A stretch of DNA of 64,000 bases, taken from contig JAJTUQ010000002.1 of the NCBI GenBank assembly GCA_021399445.1, forward strand, positions 6,200,001-6,264,000, read 5' to 3'. The number at the start of each line of letters is the position of its first letter. Positions within the stretch are counted from its first letter, which is position 1. The stretch is from Xylogone sp. PMI_703 (Eukaryota; Ascomycota; Leotiomycetes). Below are positions 46,965-57,076 of the stretch, one piece after another. Made by a program: the position numbers and the translations under genes. The notes below the pieces were generated by a model that was not told the DNA's origin, searched no databases, and saw nothing but the letters and a program-made list of their open reading frames with translations.

Positions 46965-49010
46965 TGCGATGATTGAAGCAGTAGAATATCCGATAGTGTT
47001 TTGTGAAGGTATGTTGGCTATATATGGGCGAGACCGTGGAGGAGGAAGTGGTGGGCTCGTTAAGGTCTGGATCTGGCTGAATGCTCAATTGGCTCTTATG
47101 TGATGGACCGATTGATAAGTAGACTGGACAGCAGAACGGCTGATTGGTAGAGAGATATTTTGTATAGCGAGGAATAGAGTAATTTAGATTTTTGATTGTC
47201 TTAGATTGGTACTTAGGGTTTAACTAGAGTTTGCGACGTGAATTGCGGATTTTGCAACAGGAATTGAGTGATGCCTCAGTGCGTTCGACTGCAGAGAGCG
47301 AACGACGAAGCAGCAAGCAAAGCGTATTGCAAAAGCGCAACCACCAAAGAGGGCAGAAAAGCAGTTGGTCCGAAGACTCTTGCGGCGAGCCGTGACTGAG
47401 GATTGATTGAGAATTGAGGGAAATGGTAAAAAAGAAAGGAACCAGGCAACGGCGTCGTGAGCGCCGGGCGAAGGAGTAATAAACCACGCCTGGAGGACGG
47501 TGGAGGAGTGGCAGCGCACCCAGTCTGCCTCGAAGAGACCGGGGGCCGCAAGGGTTCGATGGCTTCGGTGAGCCCGATTAGGAAACGGCGTGGCACAGGC
47601 CGTGCACGGGCCATCGGCGAGCCGATGAGGCTTAGCTCCGCCGCTTCCATCACGCTTTATGTGAGAACAGACGTTCATGCCTGAGGCCACAAGCTCTCTC
47701 ACAAAGCTTCTCGTCTCGCTCCTCCACCAATCCTCTCTGCGGCCGCGTGCTCGGACCTAAAAGGCTCCTCACCTCACGACATTTCCCCCGCCAAGAGCCG
47801 AGCTCAATGACTCTTTTATGATCCTCTTGAGCCTCTCTACTCCGTAGTTACCTAACCATTCCAGGTCCACCTCCATTGCTTATCCCCCAGTATCTCGATA
47901 CTTCGTCATTACTGAGGCATCTCTACCTTCACTCTCCGTCTTTTCATCCATCGCCAGCTCGTCACTGCACCACGGGGGAGAGGGGCAAGCACCGCGGATT
48001 TATAGACGACCTGCCCTTTCCTCGCCGTGTCCGCATTGGGCCCCGCCGTGATTCTTGCGCAAGTTGGCAGCCCCTAGCCCCTTGCAACCCTTCTCGCTCC
48101 TCCCCCTCATCATCGTGACTCATCCGAGATAATTATTATTCAGTCATTATTTCCCGCAATGAATGACTGGTGCATGTGCGAATATGCAGCCCTTTTTTTA
48201 TGCAGAGCGACACATGCAAACATAAGCCAGGATTTACTGGTATTTCCAATTGAATGAGTAGCTGCCCCTCTATACACCAACTTGAGCAGTGGACTCCAAT
48301 ACGAGGACTCCAATTCGTAATTGTAAAATCTTGGAGCCCTGTGCGTTGTTGTATCTTCAACTCCACCATTGCGATTCCCTCCGTTGAAAGCGCAATATGC
48401 CAAGCTGCCATCATCACAAACTCCACCTCAAAAAGACTAAATTAACTAAAGCTTGTGTCTTGCTCTAGTTTACCCATAAGATTTCTCTTTTATGTGTGCA
48501 CTCCAGGCCTAAGTCTTGGAAGGAGAAGTATCATTTACAGCAAATTATATTTTCTCCCTTAAAAGCAAAATATTTTGTAATCCCTCTCATATCAGCAGCT
48601 CGATGATCCCGTTCATGAAAACAAAGCAATTAGTTGGAGCGGAGACATTTCTGGAATAGAGATATAATAATCCTCGCCCATGTTTGGTATCTATGCATGT
48701 GGAGAGAATAGGCAGACCTCGAGTGCCATAAACATGCCAATAGCAGCATTAGCTGGATCACATTTTATAGACGCTATCATTCTAACTGCTTATAAGCCAT
48801 ATACTTTTCTCTCCTCGGCGAACCAAATCACGCTAGGCTAACTATCAAAACTATCTCTTGATTATTGCTATGCCTTCACTCTTGCCATTCTTCCACCTTT
48901 TCATGACATTTTTATTTCCATGCCGAAAACTCATATGTTAACATCTATTTTGATGCAGAGCCAAGCCTGCAGCTCCAAGTTCGTTTGTCTTGCCAAATTG
49001 AAGCATGCTA
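46965..49010. other. 2-kb upstream region of the half-zinc-cluster gene
   Basis: This holds the probable promoter and leader of the gene ending at 46964 and the 3' flank of the BAR-SH3 gene; both genes are on the minus strand. The part at 47,200-47,800 is G+C-richer and open in several overlapping minus-strand frames (up to 160 codons). None has recognisable features, so I do not call a gene. Confidence 0.45.
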
Positions 49011-50412
49011 CTACGCCAGTCGACAATAATTCGCCGGAAAATTACCCTTCACTCCCCGTAGCTCTCCAACCCACCAGTCCTGCGTGCTATCCGTCTTCCT
49101 CACGACTCGGATCCGATCGCCTTCACTGAACTGCAGGTCTCCCTCGCTTTGGCCAGCATAGTCGTAGAGAGCTATGGCATACAGAGCATTGTCAGAACCG
49201 AGACGCTTCGGTGGCGGCGGTGGTGGTTTCTTCTTCGCGGCCGGGCTAGTATCGTGGCCGTTGTGCACACCCGAACTGGGGAGAGGGGAGAGCGAACGTG
49301 CACGAGAGGCGCCTGGGGATGGCGCACGTAGCACTCTAGTTTGAGTGGGAGATACAGCTCCAGCACTCTGCACTGATTGTCCTGACATTGTCCGACTTGA
49401 GAGTCCATTACGCGCTCCTATTCCTGGCCCGAATGACGGTTTCCGTCCACGGGAGTCATCACTACTTGAAAATGGCTGATGCACAGCTTTACCTCGAGCA
49501 ATGACGGTGAGGTTTTCTACCTCCTGCAGAATAGGCTGGAAATCTTGTGACCAGGCCGCTACCACGTTGTCCATCGGCGGTGAGGGAGAGGGAAACCCAT
49601 TCTCCTCGCAGTAGTTGTGTAAGACCGTGTAGTATTGCGCAAGGACCGTATTTTGTATCATTATTTGAACAGCGAGGAGGTGGGGGAGGATCGAAAAGGC
49701 AGCCGAGATTAACGGTGGTAGAGTTTCCTGCAAATGGGCATCTGCAACTCTGAATTCCTGGAATAATTTCTTTAGCTACTTTGAAACGGTCAAATAGTTT
49801 GCGAATACTGACTTCACCTGCTCTTGCAGCATCCTCCTCTGCTTTGACTAGAGCTGCATTCTCCCGGTCGGTTCGCTTTAACTTTTTCTGTGCATGGCTC
49901 ACTCTATCTGTGTATCTTTCCCAATCAAGCCTCTTGTTCTCCCTCTTCTTGATAGTCTTTCGAATTGGTTGTAGATGTTCCTTCGCGTCGGTTGCGGGTT
50001 GAATGATTCTCGAATCCATCATGTTGACTTCGTCGACAAGATCCGTCTTTAGATCATTGTAGACCTCCTTTAACCTGGCTGTACGTTCAAGCTTCTCTAG
50101 TGGTGTCATCGCCGGCTCCCGACCACTCCCATCACTTGCACCGACAATCGGGCTGTAAAGTTCCTCTAAGGCAGTAACGGTTCCCACCTGCAGACTAAGA
50201 ATAGAGTTCCAGGCGTCTCTCCATGCCTTGGAAGCCTCGATGATCTGAACGACCAAGTTAGCAAGAGCTCTCTAGCTATTCAGAATTCATTTATCAACTT
50301 TTGTTAGGCACTTGTCAGCCTCTTCAAAGTCATTGAGTAAGGCAGATACTTTCGCACTATCCCCAGCTCCCTTGCTCATAAGCTTGCCGAACTGTCGATG
50401 TACAGTATTCAT
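49011..50412 (-). CDS. BAR-domain plus SH3-domain protein (Rvs167/amphiphysin-like)
   Basis: The three-exon model, 50299-50412, 49813-50244 and 49011-49775, gives 436 aa. Residues 1 to about 240 form a helical BAR domain (FGKLMSKGAGDSAKVSALLN, KAWRDAWNSILSLQ, KRLDWERYTDRVSHAQKKLK, LPPLISAAFSILPHLLAVQI), which senses or shapes curved membranes. A Ser/Pro/Arg-rich linker contains a poly-Pro run (KKKPPPPPPKR). The C-terminal SH3 domain, about 376-434, shows ALYDY, DWWVGEL and FPANYCRL. The family acts in endocytosis and actin regulation. The second intron, 49776-49812, is only 37 nt with a GTCAGT donor. It is required to join the AARAGE and LKKLFQEFRVADAHLQ frames, so it is well supported by the protein but is unusually short. 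It is transcribed divergently from the DUF2439 gene. Confidence 0.88.
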
Positions 50413-51175
50413 GGCCAAGATGGTTGACAATCACAAAATCATTTAAAGATTATCTAGAGCTACTCTACAAGACGTAGCTCTCTATACAAGTATGTTGAGT
50501 TAAAGCAATGTGGGAGGAAGGAGGATCAAGGTGGGCCAACCAACAGGTATCCGCGAACTAGGCAGGAACCATGGCCAAGAAACGTGACGGAAGATGTCTG
50601 GACGTCAATTCAATTGGACTAGCTTGTCCCCAGCGTGGTTATTTTTGTTGCATCAGGGGTCTGGTACGCGTGGTGCTACAACACCACAAAATGCCCACTT
50701 TATCGCATTGAACAGCCCCGCCATAGCCTGTTAAACCGCGAACGGGGGTTACATGACAAGCAGCATCGCTATTAATTCGCTGGGAGACGAGTTCACGTAA
50801 CTTCGGTACTTCAACAGTCATCCTTCACTTACTAACAACCTCAAATTTGTCGAATGTCTTACGTGCGAGCCATGGCAGTAGGATTTGTAGAGGGGGAAGG
50901 AGTTGAGAACTGACGATAAATTTAGCAGGCGGCTCTCAGTATTTGAAGCTTAACTTTTTAGATGCGGAGAAACCAAGACATGCAGTTTAAGTGGTGGATC
51001 ACGTGATAACGGGTCGGTTTCGTGTCGCGTCGGATATTTGCCTTGTACGAAGTTCAATCATATTCACTAGAACTCTAGTCAACAACCACTCGGTGCCTGA
51101 AATTCTCTTTTGGCAACTACAAATAGCAGGAGCACGGTATGAGTCACGTACGATGACTTTTACGCAGAGACGGCC
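50413..51175. promoter_or_regulatory. Divergent intergenic region (763 bp)
   Basis: Promoter region shared by the BAR-SH3 gene (minus) and the DUF2439 gene (plus). Short open frames within it have no support. Confidence 0.5.
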
Positions 51176-53716
51176 ATGACTACAGCAACTCAGGACCATA
51201 TAAACATCTCTCAGCCACCAAAATCAGCACCGGTCCTAGAGTTTCACTGCCTCTTTACACACGATCTTCGACGTAAACATAAACGCTGGCAAGATGGAAG
51301 GCTCAAATTCCACACCTTCAACAAACGAGTTATGGTCTATGATGACCGGTCGAATTTTGTAGGAGATGCGCATTGGCAGAAAGACTATGAGTTCCAAGAA
51401 GGCGAGGAGTTCGAATTGGAGAGAAATGGCGTATTAGTCCAGGTCGAGCAATGTTTCGGAAAGACCGTGCAGGATCTCTCTGAGCTGCTAGAAAAGCGTC
51501 TCAAGGAGAAGCAGGACAGGGCTGCCAGTAGGAATATCACTGCAAGTGGATCGCGGTCCATCCCCACCAGTTCCGACTCTCGAAATTTCACCATCCCCGC
51601 TTTCACTTCCACCGAGCGACCCAAATCATTGGGTGCTGTGCTTGGACAGCCTACGGGTCATTATGGCCGAGCTATAGTACCTGCATCTTCTCCGTTTGAG
51701 CAGAAGCAGAGACTAAGTAGCAGTAATCGGGATGAGAATAAAGATATTCGGCCGGCAAAGAGGCATAAGCCGAGCGAATCTGAAGGAAGCAGAAACGGAT
51801 ATGCCCAGAACCTTACGGGGGCTACGCTTACACTCTCGAGACCATTAGCATCGCAATCTCGCTTTCAGTTGTCTTCTTTTCGATCTAACATTCCTAGTTC
51901 CTCAGCCGAGAACCTAGATTTAACGGCGGATGAACCAGCTATATCGAAGCCAAATCGCTTTGATGGGCAGGCTGATAAATCAAGTGAACTTACCTCTACA
52001 GTTAACAACCCGAAGATATCAAGACAACTCCATAAGCCAATTAAAAACAATTACGCCAGCAATCTTACTAGTGTAAACCTCGTTCTCTCTCAACCGCGAG
52101 CCCCGTCATTTAAAAATACCAACCTGAAGTTATCAAGGCGCTGTTCTGAACGACAGGAGCAAAACCAACCACCGGCCTCGAAGAAGGATCATGATGATAT
52201 CTTTATTGACATAGACGAGGTAGATATCGGCACTCAGGACGCTGAACCGATCGAAAAGCGAAAGCACTCGGAGAAAAAGAACGTATTAATGGACCTCAAC
52301 GAAAGATCATCACCAGTGCTGTCGTCCAAACCGAACGACCAATCAATATTCGAGTCCGCCGCCAACGGACTGAATTCTTCAGGTAAACCGACAACCAAAG
52401 TACCCAGATCATCCTTACGCATTAAGCCGCGACCACCTAGAAAGATGATGATGCTGATGCAGAGATCCTCCTTCAAAAGTCAGACTAGCACGCACGGTGC
52501 TGAATCTTTCGAATCTATGAACTTTGGATCCAAATCTCACGACATTGAAACTGAGCCCATACTCTGGAAACCTACCTCGAACCAAAAACCTCAGCACAGC
52601 CTTAGCTTACACTCAGATTCCGAGATGTCTGAAGCCGAGTATCCTACAGGCGCAATTGATCCTGCTCATGCGGATCATTCCTTTGATGTTGAAAGGGGTG
52701 AATCTTTGGCCATGCATATGGCTGCCTTAGACGCCTCGCCGGCCTCTTTTGCTAAGGAGAAGGAGATCACTTCGTCCAATGATGCCCCGATGTCAGAAAG
52801 TCATAGTAGAGAGGCCCACCGTGCGCAGAATGAGTCAACACGAGATACTCTACCCACGGGGGAAGATGCACCAATCTCAATACGAATATTCAACGATGTG
52901 GTGCAGAAGGGGCTACCAGCAAGTCCAAATAGTACTGACGGAAGTTCTGAGTCGGGTCTGGCGAAAACTTCGCATCTTACTAGCAACTCGCCATCTCGTC
53001 GTACTTCAAGTGAAGAGCAGTCTATTTCTGGTACGGTGAACGGAGCAGACAAGAGCCGTGAAATAACACCCGGAACCGGGACCATCGGTTTAGATTTACC
53101 CAGTCTCACGGTAATTAGAGAAGAGGCTTCAACAATGGCTTATACGATGACCAACAATGGGTCTCCTGCGGCCAGCAATTTCCGGGCAAAAATGTTACAG
53201 CCATTGCGCGATAGAGGCAGAGATCACAGTTCTAACATAGTTTCCCAAAAGATTAAGGTGGAGCAGAGCACCACCGGCTTAACTCAAAAAGAGACACCAG
53301 CGATTACGGAATCAGTAATCGAGGCTGTCTCTCGTACACAACCTAGCCAGCAAATCAAGGTCTCGGGGAGTCTGGTGCCTAATGCTTCAGATAACTACCA
53401 GGAGAGAGCCACTGGATCGCCCTCTTTCGCTCCAGAATTGCAATCCATCAACGTGCAGTTGAAGCCCGTGGAGGCCAAATCTAGCGTGAACGCAAGACAA
53501 GCGATACCTAAATTCCAAAGTGAGCAGAAGCAGAATCTTGCGGCTCCTTCGGGCGTACCGCCCCGTCCTGGTCTGGACAGGGGCGGAACTATACCCACTC
53601 CCACGTCCGCGACCACAAGAGACACATCACTGGGCCCATGGAGTCGAGAGTCATTTGATTTATTCGGCGGATGGAAACCACCAAGAACAACAGCTGGTCA
53701 GTCCATCACAACTTGA
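51176..53716 (+). CDS. DUF2439 protein (Mte1/Dbl2/ZGRF1 N-terminal domain family)
   Basis: A single exon encodes 846 aa from the ATG at 51176. Residues about 18-110 (VLEFHCLFTHDLRRKHKRWQ, DGRLKFHTFNKRVMVYDD, VGDAHWQKDYEFQEGEEFEL) form the DUF2439 domain. It is found in budding-yeast Mte1, fission-yeast Dbl2 and the N-terminus of human ZGRF1, which act with FANCM-type helicases in recombination and telomere maintenance. The rest is long, Ser/Pro/Lys-rich and probably disordered. It includes repeated short motifs of the type YAxNLTxxxLxLSxP (around residues 210 and 290). The C-terminus GPWSRESFDLFGGWKPP is a short conserved-looking tail. The function is inferred from the family; no helicase domain is present here. 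Confidence 0.88.
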   Translation: MTTATQDHINISQPPKSAPVLEFHCLFTHDLRRKHKRWQDGRLKFHTFNKRVMVYDDRSNFVGDAHWQKDYEFQEGEEFELERNGVLVQVEQCFGKTVQDLSELLEKRLKEKQDRAASRNITASGSRSIPTSSDSRNFTIPAFTSTERPKSLGAVLGQPTGHYGRAIVPASSPFEQKQRLSSSNRDENKDIRPAKRHKPSESEGSRNGYAQNLTGATLTLSRPLASQSRFQLSSFRSNIPSSSAENLDLTADEPAISKPNRFDGQADKSSELTSTVNNPKISRQLHKPIKNNYASNLTSVNLVLSQPRAPSFKNTNLKLSRRCSERQEQNQPPASKKDHDDIFIDIDEVDIGTQDAEPIEKRKHSEKKNVLMDLNERSSPVLSSKPNDQSIFESAANGLNSSGKPTTKVPRSSLRIKPRPPRKMMMLMQRSSFKSQTSTHGAESFESMNFGSKSHDIETEPILWKPTSNQKPQHSLSLHSDSEMSEAEYPTGAIDPAHADHSFDVERGESLAMHMAALDASPASFAKEKEITSSNDAPMSESHSREAHRAQNESTRDTLPTGEDAPISIRIFNDVVQKGLPASPNSTDGSSESGLAKTSHLTSNSPSRRTSSEEQSISGTVNGADKSREITPGTGTIGLDLPSLTVIREEASTMAYTMTNNGSPAASNFRAKMLQPLRDRGRDHSSNIVSQKIKVEQSTTGLTQKETPAITESVIEAVSRTQPSQQIKVSGSLVPNASDNYQERATGSPSFAPELQSINVQLKPVEAKSSVNARQAIPKFQSEQKQNLAAPSGVPPRPGLDRGGTIPTPTSATTRDTSLGPWSRESFDLFGGWKPPRTTAGQSITT

Positions 53717-54784
53717 ATTCAAGCAGGCTGAGCTGCTGGTGCAACGAGATAAGGTTCTGTTGCGGCGGATTAAAACAACGGAACGAATATCTAGACTAAA
53801 CCATAAGGTAAAAGACATTTGCAAAGTGCCATTGCCGCTCTGCACTGAGCTAGAGCGATTTGTGTGATATCATTTCAATTAGCGGTTTTAAGGTGCATCA
53901 GTCAGGATCGTATATCCATCCATTCAGACCTCCTGCCTGCGAAGAGGGGCAAAGGGCAAAGGGCAACGCCAGGAAAGCACATAGGAGAACTGTTGATATT
54001 TTCGACGCCCTATGCAGGGTGGACGGCCAGCATAAGGGTACCGCATTTGACAGTGTAGATGTTCGTGTCTAGATAGCCACGATACCGTACCGATACCCCA
54101 CACCCATGTTACCTTGACATTTGCCACAGAACTCCGCTCTGAGCGATCGGTTGATATCGCGACAAGCTCAGCCACAGCCTGCGCTTTCTTCGCCAGGCTA
54201 ATGCCTCTTCACTTCTGCACTCATCTCCCGCAGATGTTTCATAGATCTTGACTCTCTCAATGACATCAGAATCGACGTAGCTGTGATTCTAGAACACGAA
54301 GATAAATGTGCAAGCCGCGTCGATGTAGATTGATGAGGTTAAGCCCATCAATCCGTCTTTCCCTTTCCCTCACCGAGGGCGGGCCTTCGCGTTGGCTCGG
54401 TTCTCAAGGGTCACGCCCAGCTCAATTCGGTCTCCGCCTCGTTCGCAAAGTGCAGTAAGAGCAGGACGCCTAACGCCAGTTCACTTAAAGGCAACCTCCC
54501 CTCCACCCTCAAGTAAGTGACTTTTTTTCCCTGTTTACACAATCATCAACAAGCTTGCACTTGCAGCTCTCATTTGTAAGTTTGATTAGCTTTACCACTG
54601 TTGCTCTCTTCTTGTTTCCACGATGCCCGCGTAGCCTCGAGCCTTGCCGACTCTCAGCCTCGACATCTAGCCTGCTCAAACGACTCATCCTACTTTGTTA
54701 GCTCTCAAATACTCGCATTGCAAGAGCCTCGGTTTTCAAACATCACCAATACTTCTCTGAGCTCTTGCTACTCCACTGCCCACC
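53717..54784. other. 1-kb intergenic region
   Basis: This holds the 3' flank of the DUF2439 gene and the promoter of the next gene. A CT-rich stretch around 54,540-54,780 just before the next ATG looks like a fungal leader. No gene is supported. Confidence 0.5.
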
Positions 54785-56631
54785 ATGCCCAACCAAATGA
54801 ACCGATCGAAATCTCTTTCCGGTCCTCCAATATCTAAAAAGATAATACTGGCTGCGAAGGTAGAAAAGGCTCGGCTGCTATATCGCAAATATTTGCAGGA
54901 AGAAGGATTGGCGCAACGCAATCACGATGCCCAAAATGTGAGAGGGGGAGCCTATCTGGATATACCTGGCTCAACATCTTCTCGCGTTCAGAGAGCACCG
55001 TCCGTTTCCACTACGCCTGATATGGGAGATATGTCTTCGGTCATATCTTTCACGGAAACTGATAGCCAGGTTTCAGGAAATGGACGGGAGCATACTACAT
55101 ATAATGGGCACAAAGTGAAGAAGCGCTACAGAAGCAAACTATCCCCAACTGCAAAAGCGAAGGCGGCATTGGTACGTTATCTTGGGTCATGCGAGAGCTG
55201 TAAGGCTCGCAATGTATCAGTATGTACCTACTTCATTACTCTTAATACCTTTGCTGAAGTACTAATTGCGGTAGTGTCCGTTAGAGCATCATGATGTTGA
55301 AAGCCTGGAGCGCAAGGCTCACTTTATGCAATATCCTTCTGTATATGAAGGATTAGGCTCATCCATCTCGACGGCGCCAGGAGCCGCAACCCAGACTTTG
55401 GCAAACAATATTCTCGATGAGGAAGTCCCCAGAATGGCGAACGCCAATGACCAGTTCTTCTATCCCGGTCATCTAGCACAGGAGACTATCGCTCATAATA
55501 CCGCCGGCGGCCTCGCTGACGATCTAGCTCGGCTAGAAACGAACACAACTGGCCAAGGCGCCCCGATTCTTTCTCTGACGCCCACTACACCAACTCCTGC
55601 GTTTCGTCAGATACGTCCCCTTCAAGGGCCGGATATGGTGTATATAGGCAACAAACTCCTTTCTAGAGAAAGAGGCTGGTACTTCCAGTGCGCGCATGAT
55701 AACTGCACTGAGTATTTCCCCACCGAGTCTGAGCTCCAAGACCACTTCGAAGTGCATGAACCATACGAACGATTGCACAATTGTTCCTACAATGTCTGTT
55801 CTCAGTGTCGAGCCCTGAATCAAGGTACTTTTCAACGCTACTGTGACGATAGTAGCTGTGGCGGATCAATGGAAATGCGTATCTTAGGACGTCGCCTGCC
55901 TATCCTACCAGATATGGGATATTTTCCTGATAGCCAAGCAATTCGAGGAGAGGTGGTCGATTCAATCTACCCACAGTCGTTCTATCTTCTTGGTCAAAGC
56001 CTCTCCATCGACACTATGGGTCCTGGAATGGGTGATCAAAATAACTTTGAATTCTTTAACTCCGAGGGTGGATTTGACCAAGGTTCCGCATCATCGAATC
56101 CCGAATCCGGATCGTGGAATAGTTATCTTCATAGCAACTATGGCACTGGATCAGACGGCTATCAGTATCAAGGAAATGGGTTTAGTCAACTTAAACAACA
56201 GGTGCAGCTGGGACGCCCCAAGTCACAATATATGCGCAATATCAAGCAGAAGTCACGATGCTATCCCACGGTACTTTTTGCCCTAGCACTTTCAGTTATT
56301 ATTATGGCAGCTTTCAGAATCCACAGGTCATTTGTCACAATCCCACAAACGGAAGTATCAGCTGTCTCCATCTTGTCTCCGAAACTAGGGTTCCTCGGAC
56401 TACTAGGATCATTACCACTGGTTTGGTCTATCAGACTCATTGGTGCTAAACGAGCTAGATCTAAACGAATAAGATGCGTGAGTTTTTTACAAGTAAAAAT
56501 CCACATGCAAATACTAATTAATGTAGCCTATCCAAAGCTATTCTCGTCCTGCTGTTAGACAATGCCGACTTGAGAGTGAGTGTCAGTCATATACAGTTGA
56601 TAGTAACGTTTTTAGCTCATGGATCGCATGA
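54785..56631 (+). CDS. Half-zinc-cluster (Cx2Cx6C) plus C2H2 protein with C-terminal membrane segments
   Basis: Three exons, 54785-55219, 55275-56477 and 56527-56631, splice in frame to 580 aa. Residues 136-146 read CESCKARNVS then C, and intron 1 falls exactly before the last cysteine. The motif is followed by PLEHHDVESLERK and preceded by a basic stretch (KKRYRSKLSPTAKAKAALVR). A classical C2H2-type finger spans about 284-306 (CAHDNC..HFEVH), and more Cys pairs follow (SQCRAL, YCDDSSCGG). Near the C-terminus are hydrophobic segments at about 476-492 (VLFALALSVIIMAAF) and 516-534 (LGFLGLLGSLPLVWSI). The architecture mirrors the gene at 43907-46964. It suggests a membrane-associated regulator. 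No named family was recognised. The last exon of 35 codons rests on splice logic alone; without it the frame stops at 56558. Confidence 0.75.
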
Positions 56632-57076
56632 TGAGAACTTTTATGAACCGTTATAAAGAGGCGTTGCACGTTTTTTTACTTTGACGTTTATTGATGCACG
56701 TTATGGAGTTATGATGAGATGTCTTTTATGAGTTACAGTGGCTGGCGATTGGTATTAGAATAAGGGGTGGTGGTTTACTTTATATACCCCTTGCTTAGAA
56801 TATGGCTGCCGGACATGGATTTGGAAGTAGTTTAGATCTGATGAAGCATTTCTAGTCAACTATTGCGGAATTATACCTTTTACATATAACTGATAAGCCT
56901 GTATTGTATAAAATGAGAGTGTAGTTCATGATGTACGTCATAGGCGGGCCGCGCCACAGATACCCCTCTATGATAATCGATAAGCTGTGGCCGTGGCGCT
57001 AAAATTTACACGACTTTCTAGATAGCCAATCCATCTAGCCAGAAACCTCGAGGCGTCAGGCTCTCTTACTTTCGAA
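56632..57076. other. Intergenic spacer (445 bp), no gene seen
   Basis: This lies between two genes read the same way and should hold a terminator and the VMS1 promoter. No other feature is recognised. Confidence 0.5.

Noticed and set aside
46891..47088. Possible overlapping upstream ORF at the start of the half-zinc-cluster gene
   Set aside because: The frame does not begin with ATG, so a uORF claim is not supported.
47220..47702. Overlapping minus-strand frames of 160, 125 and 87 codons upstream of the half-zinc-cluster gene
   Set aside because: Three frames are open at once because the segment is G+C-rich; none has a recognisable composition or domain.
53520..53867. Plus-strand frame running past the end of the DUF2439 gene
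   Set aside because: It is a different frame of the same DNA. The DUF2439 protein already ends with its conserved-looking tail, and no intron join was convincing.
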